Shown in pieces: positions 1-7,930 of a DNA stretch of 40,623 bases (positions within the stretch are counted from its first letter, which is position 1; every line of letters begins with the position of its first letter). The notes below the pieces were generated by a model. It did not search any database. It was given only the letters and a program-made list of their open reading frames with translations, and was not told the origin of the DNA. The stretch lies in assembly GCA_964630925.1 (NCBI GenBank), contig CAZVZK010000090.1, forward strand, positions 1 to 40,623. The letters run 5' to 3'. Made by a program: the position numbers and the translations under genes. Origin of the DNA: RGDT01 sp964630925 (GTDB lineage: Bacteria; Planctomycetota; Planctomycetia; Gemmatales; Gemmataceae).

Positions 1-69
1 GGCGCCACGCCAAGCCCGTCGACGAGCCCTCCGTGCTGACTCCGCAGAGCTGCGGGGGCACAACCCGTC

Positions 70-99
70 TTGACAGGCCCGCCCATCTTCTGCGATGAT
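70..99 (+). promoter_or_regulatory. Candidate sigma-70-type promoter of the sugar cluster
   Basis: A perfect TTGACA at 70-75 is followed after 18 bases by GATGAT (94-99), four of six matches to TATAAT. Transcription would start near 106, about 37 bases before the chosen ATG at 143. That position excludes the in-frame ATG at 95 as the start. The call rests on motif matching only. Confidence 0.45.
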
Positions 100-142
100 C
101 CGCCCTCCCGGCCAGGACGGCCCGACCACGGGGTTCAATGGA

Positions 143-1135
143 ATGATGGTCAATCGGGATTCCCGCATCTTCGTCGCCGGCGCCGACACCCTCATCGGGC
201 AGGCCCTCGTCGCCCTCCTGCGCCGCCGCGGCTTCGATCACCTCGTCGGCCTCGGCCCCGACGGCCCCGACCTCGCCGCCGCCGCCCAGGTCGAGGACTT
301 CTTCGGCGAATACCGCCCCGACTACGTCTTCATGGCCGGCGGACGCTCCGGCGGCATCGGCCTCAACCGCGCCCGCCCCGCCGACCTGATGGCCGACAAC
401 CTCCTCGCCACCGTCCACGTCCTCCAGTCCGCCGCCGCCAACGGCACACGCAAGCTCCTCTACCTCGCCAGCTCCTGCGCCTACCCGCGCCTCGCGCCCC
501 AGCCGATGGCCGTCGAGTCGCTGTGGTCAGGTCCCGTCGAGCCCACCAGCGCCGCCTACGCCACCGCCAAGCTCGCCGGCTGGCAGCTCTGCGAGGCGTT
601 CCGCCGTCAGGACGGCGCCGACTTCATCACCGCCATCCCCGCCAACGCCTTCGGCCCCGGCGACGACTTCTCCGACGAGACAGGCCACGTCATCCCCGCC
701 CTCATCCGCCGCACCCACCTGGCCAAGATCCACGACCAGCCGGAGCTGTCCGTGTGGGGCACCGGCGCCCCGCGCCGCGAGTTCATCTACGCCCCCGACC
801 TCGCCGACGCCTGCGTCTTCGTCATGGAGACCTACTCCGGACCCGTCCTGAATCTGGGCGGCGGCGCCAGCCTCTCCGTCGCCGCCCTCGCCCGGCAGAT
901 CGCCGACGTGGTCGGCTACCGCGGCGCCATCCGCTTCGACGCCGGCAAGCCCGACGGCCAGCCCCTCAAGATGCTCGACTCGCGGCCCCTGCGCGAGATG
1001 GGCTGGAGGCCGCGCACCGACTTCCGCACCGCTCTCGAATCGACCTACACCTGGTATCTGCAACACGTGGTCAGGGAGGGCCCCGGTCATGCTCGCGAGG
1101 CTGTACCGCGCGCTGTATCGCATTCGCCGGCTTGA
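143..1135 (+). CDS. NAD-dependent sugar epimerase/reductase, GDP-L-fucose synthase (WcaG/ColC)-like
   Basis: An extended short-chain dehydrogenase/reductase of 330 residues, expected to act in the cytoplasm on a nucleotide-linked 4-keto-6-deoxy sugar. Visible features are a Rossmann turn near residues 11-19 (VAGADTLIG), the family signature ASSCAYP at 109-115, and the catalytic pair Y139 and K143 (YATAK). The stretch APQPM...GPVEPTSAAYA closely resembles GDP-fucose synthases and the colitose enzyme ColC, which epimerise C3/C5 or C5 and reduce C4. The ATG at 143 was chosen because homology begins there and the promoter at 70-99 would start transcription after the upstream ATG at 95. Its 3' end overlaps the next gene by 47 bases. 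The exact sugar substrate is inference, based on the ColD-like dehydratase downstream. Confidence 0.85.
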   Translation: MMVNRDSRIFVAGADTLIGQALVALLRRRGFDHLVGLGPDGPDLAAAAQVEDFFGEYRPDYVFMAGGRSGGIGLNRARPADLMADNLLATVHVLQSAAANGTRKLLYLASSCAYPRLAPQPMAVESLWSGPVEPTSAAYATAKLAGWQLCEAFRRQDGADFITAIPANAFGPGDDFSDETGHVIPALIRRTHLAKIHDQPELSVWGTGAPRREFIYAPDLADACVFVMETYSGPVLNLGGGASLSVAALARQIADVVGYRGAIRFDAGKPDGQPLKMLDSRPLREMGWRPRTDFRTALESTYTWYLQHVVREGPGHAREAVPRAVSHSPA

Positions 1136-2030
1136 GGAGGAGGTCGCCCGCGCCTACCCCTCCGACCGCATCAGGTCCCCCGTCCACCTGTCCATCGGCC
1201 AGGAGGCCGTCAGCGTCGGCGTCTGCGCCGCCCTCGCCCCCCAGGACATCGTCTACGGCACCTACCGCGGCCACGCCCTGTACCTGGCACGTGGCGGCGA
1301 CATGAACGCGATGGTCGCCGAGTTGTACGGCAAGGCCGCCGGCTGCGCCGGCGGACGCGGCGGCTCCATGCACCTGATCGACCCGGACAAGGGCGTGATG
1401 GGCATGTCTGCCGTTGTCGGCACGACCATCGCCAACGCCGCCGGCCATGCCTACGCGGTGAAGTACCGGCGTGAGGGCCGCATCGTCGCCAGCTTCTTCG
1501 GCGACGGCGCCACGGAGGAGGGCGTGTTCAGCGAGACGCTCAACTTCGCCGTCCTCAAGAAGCTCCCCATCCTCTTCGTGTGCGAGAACAACGGCTACGC
1601 CATCCACACGTCGCAGGAGCGCCGCCAGGGCCTGCCCGACATCGCCGGACGCGCCCGCTCCTTCGGCATGCCGGCGTGGAAGCTCGGCTCCTCCGACGTG
1701 GTGGCCCTCGCCACGGCGGCGCGGGACATCGTCGCCCACGTCCGGGCCGGCGACGGCCCGGCGTTCATGGAGGTGGCGACGCACCGCTGGCGCGAGCACG
1801 TCGGCCCCGGCACCGACTTCCACCTCGGCTACCGCACGGAGGCGGCGGGCCTCCACGCCGAGGCCGACGCCCTAACGCGCCTCGCCGCGTGCATCGACCC
1901 CGAGGGGCGGCACGAAATGGAACGTGACGTGGACGACGAGATCGCCGCCGCGTTCACGTTCGCCGAGGCCGCCCCGTTCCCCGACGCCGCACACCTGATG
2001 ACGCACACCTACGAGGAGCAGACGGCATGA
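1089..2030 (+). CDS. ThDP-dependent dehydrogenase E1 component, alpha subunit
   Basis: A 313-residue E1 alpha subunit of the pyruvate/2-oxoacid dehydrogenase or acetoin dehydrogenase family. It binds thiamine diphosphate and decarboxylates a 2-oxoacid together with the beta subunit encoded next. The ThDP fold motif runs from GDGATEEG (residues 138-145) to ENN (166-168), and the N-terminal HLSIGQEA (33-40) and GRGGSMH (89-95) signatures are intact. The ATG at 1089 lies inside the preceding gene, with GGGAGG nine bases upstream, and the N-terminal LEEEVARAYP region needs this start. No E2 (lipoyl acyltransferase) or E3 (lipoamide dehydrogenase) gene is in the window. The neighbours are sugar-nucleotide enzymes, so a carboligase role like that of AviB1/AviO2 of avilamycin biosynthesis is possible. 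That role is inference. Confidence 0.88.
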   Translation: MLARLYRALYRIRRLEEEVARAYPSDRIRSPVHLSIGQEAVSVGVCAALAPQDIVYGTYRGHALYLARGGDMNAMVAELYGKAAGCAGGRGGSMHLIDPDKGVMGMSAVVGTTIANAAGHAYAVKYRREGRIVASFFGDGATEEGVFSETLNFAVLKKLPILFVCENNGYAIHTSQERRQGLPDIAGRARSFGMPAWKLGSSDVVALATAARDIVAHVRAGDGPAFMEVATHRWREHVGPGTDFHLGYRTEAAGLHAEADALTRLAACIDPEGRHEMERDVDDEIAAAFTFAEAAPFPDAAHLMTHTYEEQTA

Positions 2031-3112
2031 CGCGCACCGCGACGAGACCCGCGCGCACGCAGGCCCCGCCACGCACGCTCTCTTACGTCGAGGCCGTGCG
2101 CGAGGCCGCCGCCCAGGAGATGGAGCGCGACCCGGGCGTCATCGTCTTCGGCCTGGACGTGGACGACCCCAAGGCGATCCAGGGCACGACGAAGGGCCTG
2201 CTGGAACGCTTCGGGCCCGAGCGCGTCTTCGGCACGCCGCTGAGCGAGGACGCCATGACCGGCGCCGCCATCGGCATGGCCCTCGCCGGCCTGCGCCCCA
2301 TCCACGTCCACATCCGCATGGACTTCCTCATGCTGGCGATGAACCAGCTCGTCAACGTCGCCGCCAAGACACGCTCGATGTACGGCGGGCGGGCCAGCGT
2401 GCCGCTGGTCGTCCGCGCGATGATCGGCAAGAGCTGGGGCCAGGGCGCGCAGCACTCGCAGGGGCTGCACTCCATGTTCATGCACGTCCCCGGCATCAAG
2501 GTGTGCGCCCCCTCGAACCCCCACGACGCCAAGGGCTGCCTCATCGCCGCCGTGCGCGACAACGACCCGGTGCTGTACGTCGAGCACCGCATGCTGCACT
2601 TCCAGAACGGCCCCGTGCCCGAGACGCCCTACGAGGTGCGGCCCGGCAAGGCCCGCGTCACCGCCCGAGGCGAGGATATCACCCTCGTCGGCATCTCGTA
2701 CATGCAGGCGGAGTGCCTGCGGGCGGCGTCGTACCTGGCCGACATCGGCATCAACGCCGAGGTGATCGACCCCATCTGGCTGTCGCCGCTGGATATTGAC
2801 ACCATCGCCGAGTCCGCCGAGCGCACGGGCCGGATCCTCGTCGCCGACACCGCGTGGACGAATTGCGGCGCCAGCGCCGAGATCGTGGCCCGCGTGGCGG
2901 AGCGCCTACAGGGCGTCCGCGACCTGCACATCCGCCGCGTCGGCTTCGCCCCGACGACGTGCCCCACGTCGCCGACGCTGGAGGACGCCTTTTACCCGAA
3001 CGCGCGCACCATCGCCGCGGCCGCCAACGATCTCATCAACGGCCGCAAGATGGGCTGGCTGCCGGCGGAGCGGGCGGACCTGAAGGGCATCGAGTTCAAG
3101 GGCCCGTTCTGA
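2027..3112 (+). CDS. ThDP-dependent dehydrogenase E1 component, beta subunit
   Basis: A 361-residue E1 beta subunit with the transketolase-like pyrimidine-binding domain (about residues 20-195) and the C-terminal transketolase domain (about 210-340). Typical family sequence includes RVFGTPLSEDAMTGAAIGMA, the QLVNVAAK segment and LYVEHRMLH. It should pair with the alpha subunit at 1089-2030: the two genes overlap by four bases (ATGA), a strong sign of translational coupling. It is somewhat longer than the usual 325-340 residues, partly because of an arginine/threonine-rich N-terminal leader of about 17 residues. Nothing in the window supplies the lipoylated E2 acceptor, so the acyl or hydroxyalkyl acceptor may be something else, possibly a keto sugar. 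Confidence 0.88.
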   Translation: MTRTATRPARTQAPPRTLSYVEAVREAAAQEMERDPGVIVFGLDVDDPKAIQGTTKGLLERFGPERVFGTPLSEDAMTGAAIGMALAGLRPIHVHIRMDFLMLAMNQLVNVAAKTRSMYGGRASVPLVVRAMIGKSWGQGAQHSQGLHSMFMHVPGIKVCAPSNPHDAKGCLIAAVRDNDPVLYVEHRMLHFQNGPVPETPYEVRPGKARVTARGEDITLVGISYMQAECLRAASYLADIGINAEVIDPIWLSPLDIDTIAESAERTGRILVADTAWTNCGASAEIVARVAERLQGVRDLHIRRVGFAPTTCPTSPTLEDAFYPNARTIAAAANDLINGRKMGWLPAERADLKGIEFKGPF

Positions 3113-3176
3113 AAGGAGGGGCTGCGTCCCCGCGATACATTGAGGGACAACGAGACACATCCCGCGAGGGACCATC

Positions 3177-4391
3177 ATGAGCCGCACCACCGTTTCCGTG
3201 CTGGCCGCCTGCCTGCTGCTGGGGGGCGTCGCCGTCGGGCAAAAGATCGACCAGGGCAAGCTCAAGTCCGTCGACGCCAAAAAGAAGCTGGTCGTCATCA
3301 CCGTCGGCGACAAGGACCGCGAGCTGGCCGTCACCGACAAGACGCGCCTCGACGGCACCCGCGGCGACACGCTGGAGGAGAAGTTGGCCGGCTTCAAGCC
3401 GGGCGCCGCCGTGCAGTTCATCGCCCGCGACGTGGACGGCAAGGTGACGCTCGCCGCCATGCGTCCCGCGCCCGGCGGCGGAGGGCCGAAGGCCCGCGTC
3501 TCGCCAGATCATTCCAAGTTCAAGCCGCTGACCGAGCTGGGCGAGGGGAAGTACGAGGGTTTCACAGGCGGGTTGTACCCCGGCGGCAAGAACGAGCGCC
3601 CCGAGAAGCACGAGAAGGCCGGCCTGGCGCTGGCGAAGAAGGTGCGCCGGCTCGGCGCGGATGGCAAGCCGAACGACGAGGGCAGGATCGTGCTGCTGTC
3701 CGTCGGCATGAGCAACGCCTCGCAGATCTCCCAGGGCTTCCGCCAGGCGCTGCGCGAGTCGAAGGGCGTGAATCCGGACGTCCTCTTCATCAACGGGGCG
3801 CAGGGCGGCATGACCGCCGAGCGTATCCAGGACCCCGAGAGCAAGGACGGGAAGCGGTACTGGGCCGTGATCGACGAGGAGTTGAAGAAGCAGGCGGTGA
3901 CGCGCGCCCAGGTACAGGCGGTGTGGATCAAGCAGGCCGACGCCGGGCCGCGCCAGGGCTTCCCCGGCTACCCGCGTAAATTGCAGGCCGAGCTGAAGAA
4001 GATCGTAGGCGTCATCGCCGAGCGTTTCCCCAACGCCCGGCTGTGCTACATCTCGAGCCGCACCTACGGCGGCTACGCGACGACCGGCCTTAACCCCGAG
4101 CCCGTGGCGTACCAGTCGGGGTTCGCCGTGAAGTGGCTGATCGAGGAGCAGATCAAGGGCGACGACGCCATCGACTACACCAAGGGCAAGGCCCCGTGGC
4201 TGAGCTGGGGCCCGTACCTGTGGGCCAATGGCGCGACGAAGCGGGCCGACGGCCTGTCCTCCGTGCCGGAGGATTTCGTGGCCGACGGCACGCACCACTC
4301 GCCGGCGGGGATGCGCAAGATGGGCGACGAGCTTCTGAAGTTCATGCGGAATGATTCGACGACGAAGGGATGGTTCGGCAAGAAGCCCTGA
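3177..4391 (+). CDS. Secreted SGNH-hydrolase-like protein
   Basis: A 404-residue exported protein with a short signal peptide ending near VAVGQ (residue 21). Residues 24-105 form a small beta-rich region of repeated K/D/V strands. The rest resembles the SGNH esterase fold: a block-I-like serine in LLSVGMSNASQ, and a C-terminal D-x-x-H block in DGTHHSPAGMRKMG that would supply the catalytic Asp and His. Deacylation of a surface glycan is plausible because the gene sits inside the sugar cluster, 64 bases after E1 beta and 26 before the PLP enzyme, on the same strand. The substrate is unknown. GAGGGA at 3165-3170 is a good ribosome binding site for the ATG at 3177. A non-catalytic SGNH-fold protein is an alternative. 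Confidence 0.65.
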   Translation: MSRTTVSVLAACLLLGGVAVGQKIDQGKLKSVDAKKKLVVITVGDKDRELAVTDKTRLDGTRGDTLEEKLAGFKPGAAVQFIARDVDGKVTLAAMRPAPGGGGPKARVSPDHSKFKPLTELGEGKYEGFTGGLYPGGKNERPEKHEKAGLALAKKVRRLGADGKPNDEGRIVLLSVGMSNASQISQGFRQALRESKGVNPDVLFINGAQGGMTAERIQDPESKDGKRYWAVIDEELKKQAVTRAQVQAVWIKQADAGPRQGFPGYPRKLQAELKKIVGVIAERFPNARLCYISSRTYGGYATTGLNPEPVAYQSGFAVKWLIEEQIKGDDAIDYTKGKAPWLSWGPYLWANGATKRADGLSSVPEDFVADGTHHSPAGMRKMGDELLKFMRNDSTTKGWFGKKP

Positions 4392-4417
4392 ACCGATTGT
4401 GACGAGAGGCATCAAGG

Positions 4418-5635
4418 ATGATCACCAAGGCGAAGCGCGGCCTCACCTGGCCGCTGATGAAGAACAACATCCACCGCGAGGACCTCGACGCCGTCATCCG
4501 GCTCTTGCAGCAGGACGACCCGATCCTCACCGCCTCCTCGAACGTGCGCAAGTTCGAGCAGGAGTGGTCCGAGTGGCTCGGCGTCAAGCACTCGGTGATG
4601 GTCAACTCGGGGTCGTCGGCCAACCTGCTGACGATGGCCGCGTTGAAGGCGCTGCACGGCGCCGGCGGCGAGGTGATCGTGCCGACGATCACCTGGGTCT
4701 CGGACATCGGCAGCGTGCTGCACGCCGGCTTCGAGCCGGTGTTCGTGGACATCGACCCGCGCACCCTGGCGATGGACACCGACGAGGTGCTCGCCAAACT
4801 CACCCCACGCACCCGCGCCGTCTTCCTCACGCACGTCCTCGGCTACAACGGCCTGAACCGCCGTCTGCTCGAGGAGCTGCGGGCGCGCGGCATCCCGCTG
4901 TTCGAGGACGTGTGCGAGTCGCACGGCGCGACGTTCGGCGGCAGGAAGCTCGGCACGTTCGGCCTGGCGTCGAACTTCTCCTTCTACTACGCGCACCACC
5001 TCAGCACCATCGAAGGCGGCATGATATGCACCAACGACGCCGACCTCTACGAGGCCGTGCGCATGCTGCGCGCCCACGGCATGGTGCGTGAGCTGGACTC
5101 GTCGTCGCGGCGGCACGAGTACGCCGACGAGCACCCCGACCTGAACCCCGATTTCATCTTCGCCCACGCCGGGTTCAACTGCCGCAGCACCGAGATCAAC
5201 GCCGTCATGGGCCGCTCGCAGTTGCGTCGCCTTGACGACAACATCAAGCAGCGTACCGAGAACCTGAAACTATTCCTCGATAACCTCGACCCGGAGCATT
5301 ACAGAACGGATTTCGAGACGGAGGGCAGCAGCAACTACGCCTTCACGCTGATCCTGCGGCACGCCGACACCCGCCTGTGCCAGCGCGTCATGGACACCCT
5401 GCGCGCCGAGGGCGTCGAGTTCCGCCGCGGCACCGCCGGCGGCGGCAACCAGGTGCGTCAGCCCTACCTGCGCGGGGTCGTCGAGGCGCAGGCGTGGAAG
5501 CGTTTCCCGAATGCCGACCACGTCCACTTCCACGGCTTCTACATCGGGAACTACCCGGGCCTGGAGCGCGAGCGCATCCTATGGCTCTGCGACATCCTCA
5601 ACGGCCTCGCCACGGAGTCGCGTCATGCGGCTTGA
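4418..5635 (+). CDS. DegT/DnrJ/EryC1/StrS-fold PLP enzyme, ColD-type 3-dehydratase (Lys to His)
   Basis: A 405-residue fold-type I PLP enzyme of the sugar aminotransferase family. The PLP-binding motifs NSGSSANL and EDVCESHGA are present. At the position where aminotransferases carry the Schiff-base lysine, the sequence reads YYAHHLSTIEGG: counting back six residues from the conserved E places His193 there. The same replacement is known in GDP-4-keto-6-deoxymannose 3-dehydratase (ColD) and CDP-4-keto-6-deoxyglucose 3-dehydratase (E1), which remove the C3 hydroxyl instead of transaminating. The CxC cysteine arrangement of the iron-sulfur E1 enzyme is not seen, so ColD is the closer model. The 3' end overlaps the radical SAM gene by 11 bases. 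The product would be a 3,6-dideoxy-4-keto sugar nucleotide; this is inference from family and neighbours. Confidence 0.87.
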   Translation: MITKAKRGLTWPLMKNNIHREDLDAVIRLLQQDDPILTASSNVRKFEQEWSEWLGVKHSVMVNSGSSANLLTMAALKALHGAGGEVIVPTITWVSDIGSVLHAGFEPVFVDIDPRTLAMDTDEVLAKLTPRTRAVFLTHVLGYNGLNRRLLEELRARGIPLFEDVCESHGATFGGRKLGTFGLASNFSFYYAHHLSTIEGGMICTNDADLYEAVRMLRAHGMVRELDSSSRRHEYADEHPDLNPDFIFAHAGFNCRSTEINAVMGRSQLRRLDDNIKQRTENLKLFLDNLDPEHYRTDFETEGSSNYAFTLILRHADTRLCQRVMDTLRAEGVEFRRGTAGGGNQVRQPYLRGVVEAQAWKRFPNADHVHFHGFYIGNYPGLERERILWLCDILNGLATESRHAA

Positions 5636-7193
5636 CCTCGTTCTCATCAACCCCTGCAGCCGCCCACGCGTCTACCAGTCGCTCGGCGCCGAGCTGGCCG
5701 CCATCGAGCCGCCCGTCTGGGCCGGCCTGATGGCGACCTTCGCCCGCCGCCGCGGCCTGCGCGTCGCCGTCATCGACGCCGAGGCGGAGGGCCTGTCCGC
5801 CGCCGAGGTCGCCGAGCGCGTGCGCGATGCGTCACCGGTGCTGGCCGCCGTCGTCGCCTACGGGCACCAGCCGTCGGCCTCGACGCAGGTGATGACCGCC
5901 GCCGGCGAATGCGTCTCGGCCATCAAGGATGCCACGCCCGAACAGCCGGTGTTGCTCGTCGGCGGGCACGTCGCGGCGCTGCCGGAGCGGACGCTGCGCG
6001 AGGAGGCCGCCGACCTCGTCGCCACCGGCGAGGGGCTGGGCGCCCTCGCCGACGCCGTCGAGGCCCTGAAGACGGCGAATCCCGACTGGTCGAAGGTCCC
6101 CGGCCTCTGCTACCGCGACGGGGGGGGCATCCGCCGCACGCCGGCGCGTCCGCTGGTCCGCGACCTCGAAGGCGAGATGCCCGGCGTCGCGTGGGACCTG
6201 CTGCCGATGGGCCGCTACCGCGCCCATAATTGGCACTGTTTGGATGGCCGCGACAGGCAACCCTACGCGGCCATCTACACGACGCTCGGCTGCCCGTATC
6301 ACTGCTCGTTCTGCTGCATCCAGGCCCCGTTCAAGGAGGGCGAGCAGGCGGCGGGCCTGAAGGAGGGCGCGAACAGCTACCGCTACTGGCCCGTCGAGCG
6401 CGTCATCGCGGAGATCGACACGCTGGTGAATCGGTACGGCGTCCGCAACATCAAGATCGCGGATGAGATGTTCGTCCTCAGCCGCAAGCACGTCCTGGGC
6501 ATCTGCGAAAAGCTCATCGAGCGGCGGTACGGCCTCAACATCTGGGCGTACACCCGCATCGACACGATCAAGGAGGGCATGCTGCCGGCCCTGCGGGACG
6601 CCGGCTTCACCTGGCTGGCGGTGGGGATCGAGGCCGGCGCGGGCCGCGTCCGCGACGGCGTGGACAAGTCGTTCGGCCAGGACGAGATCCACCGCATGAT
6701 CGAGGCCATCCGCGCCGAGGGCATCAACGTCATCGCCAACTACATCTTCGGCCTGCCCGAGGACGACCTCGACACGATGCAGGCGACGCTCGACCTGTCC
6801 ATCGACCTGAACTGCGAGTTCTCGAACTTCTACTCCGCGATGGCCTACCCCGGCTCGCCGCTCTACGCCGCGGCCCTCGCGCAGGGCGTGCCGCTGCCGG
6901 CGAAATGGACCGGCTACTCGCAGCACTCGCGCGACTGCCTGCCCATGCCGACGCGGCACGTCCCGGCACGCGAGGTGCTGCGCTTCCGCGACGAGGCGTT
7001 CCAGCGCCACTACACTCACCCGCGCTACCTCGCCATGCTCGCGGCCCGCTTCGGCCCGGGCACGGTGGAGAACGTCCGCCGCATGACCGAACACCGGCTG
7101 GAGCGCGACCTGCTGACGGGGCGGATGTCGGCCCCGGACGTGTTGCTCCCCGCCACCCCGCGCGTGCAGGCCCTTTCCCTGGTGAACCGATGA
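5625..7193 (+). CDS. B12-binding-domain radical SAM protein
   Basis: A 522-residue class B-like radical SAM enzyme. Residues 1-150 form a cobalamin-binding-type Rossmann domain (LINPC, AYGHQPSAST, LLVGGHVA, VATGEGLGALADAVEAL). The radical SAM core follows, with the iron-sulfur motif C223-x3-C227-x2-C230 in LGCPYHCSFCC, and continues through GIEAG and YIFGLPEDD. Such proteins are frequent in surface-polysaccharide loci and can methylate or rearrange unactivated carbons; the substrate here is unknown. The ATG at 5625 was chosen because it begins the hydrophobic MRLDLVLINP strand and lies just before the end of the PLP-enzyme gene. Its stop codon overlaps the next start (ATGA), so it is co-translated with the phosphatase. 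Confidence 0.88.
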   Translation: MRLDLVLINPCSRPRVYQSLGAELAAIEPPVWAGLMATFARRRGLRVAVIDAEAEGLSAAEVAERVRDASPVLAAVVAYGHQPSASTQVMTAAGECVSAIKDATPEQPVLLVGGHVAALPERTLREEAADLVATGEGLGALADAVEALKTANPDWSKVPGLCYRDGGGIRRTPARPLVRDLEGEMPGVAWDLLPMGRYRAHNWHCLDGRDRQPYAAIYTTLGCPYHCSFCCIQAPFKEGEQAAGLKEGANSYRYWPVERVIAEIDTLVNRYGVRNIKIADEMFVLSRKHVLGICEKLIERRYGLNIWAYTRIDTIKEGMLPALRDAGFTWLAVGIEAGAGRVRDGVDKSFGQDEIHRMIEAIRAEGINVIANYIFGLPEDDLDTMQATLDLSIDLNCEFSNFYSAMAYPGSPLYAAALAQGVPLPAKWTGYSQHSRDCLPMPTRHVPAREVLRFRDEAFQRHYTHPRYLAMLAARFGPGTVENVRRMTEHRLERDLLTGRMSAPDVLLPATPRVQALSLVNR

Positions 7194-7807
7194 CACGCCT
7201 GCTGTTGATGCGCCACGCGGCGACCCCCGCCAACCTGTGCCGCCCCTACACGCTGCAAGGCTCGCGGCCCGACGCGCCCCTCGCCCCGGAGGGGCACGCG
7301 CAGGCGGCCGCCGTGGCTCGGGCGCTGGCGCATCTCCCCATCGACGCCGTCTACGCCTCGCCGCTGATCCGGGCGCGTACGACCGCCGAGGCGCTGGGCC
7401 GGCCCGTGACGCTGGACGCGGGGCTGGTCGAGGTGGACGTGGGCGAGTGGGCCGGGCTGACGTGGGAGGACGTGGCGCGGCGCTGGCCGGCGGAGCACGC
7501 CGCGTTCGAAGAGGATGCGGAGTGCCACGGCTATCTCGGCGGCGAGAACCTGGAGCAGGTGCGGCGGCGCGTGCTGCCGGTGGCAGAGGCCATCGCCGGC
7601 CGCCACCCCGGCGGGACGGTTCTGGTGGTGAGCCACGGCGTGGTGAACCGCGTCCTGCTGGCGGCCTGGATGGGCGTGCCGCTGCGTTGCGCCCGCAACC
7701 TGCCGCAGGACAACACGGGCTACAACGCCATCGACTTCCACGGCGGGGTGGCGAAGGTGCGGATGATTAACCGGGCCGAGCATCTGGAGGCGGCGCGGGC
7801 GGCATAG
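7190..7807 (+). CDS. Histidine phosphatase family protein
   Basis: A 205-residue phosphoglycerate-mutase-like phosphatase. The catalytic phosphohistidine sits in LLLMRHAATPAN (usual form RHGxT; here the glycine is alanine). The second arginine is in YASPLIRARTTAE, the acid is in the VGEWAGL region, and the second histidine is in VLVVSHGVVNR. The gene overlaps the radical SAM gene by four bases and is the last of this run, 123 bases before the next gene. By position it would dephosphorylate a sugar phosphate or other pathway intermediate. CobC-type alpha-ribazole phosphatase is a conceivable alternative because the neighbour binds B12, but nothing else in the window concerns B12 synthesis. Confidence 0.82.
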   Translation: MTRLLLMRHAATPANLCRPYTLQGSRPDAPLAPEGHAQAAAVARALAHLPIDAVYASPLIRARTTAEALGRPVTLDAGLVEVDVGEWAGLTWEDVARRWPAEHAAFEEDAECHGYLGGENLEQVRRRVLPVAEAIAGRHPGGTVLVVSHGVVNRVLLAAWMGVPLRCARNLPQDNTGYNAIDFHGGVAKVRMINRAEHLEAARAA

Positions 7808-7930
7808 GAGAGGTGTGGCGCGGCCAGGGACGGTATTGGGAAGCCGGGCGTTATCTGTCGTGCGTGCCCCGGAGTACACTCAAATAGAGGTTGCGGTGCG
7901 TCATCCGGAAAGAAACCCCAGGAGACTCAC

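Noticed and set aside
1089..3112. A housekeeping pyruvate dehydrogenase operon
   Set aside because: There are no E2 or E3 genes, and the neighbours are sugar-nucleotide enzymes, so I did not assign pdhA/pdhB.
5832..7196. Long open frame on the minus strand opposite the radical SAM gene
   Set aside because: It is composed of Arg, Ala, Val and His-rich low-information sequence produced by high GC third positions; the plus strand carries clear motifs. The same reasoning excludes the long antisense frames at 20558-21406, 21662-23002, 23645-25135, 28071-29438 and 36502-38283.
7190..7807. Alpha-ribazole phosphatase (CobC)
   Set aside because: The only link to B12 is the B12-binding radical SAM neighbour, which uses rather than makes cobalamin.
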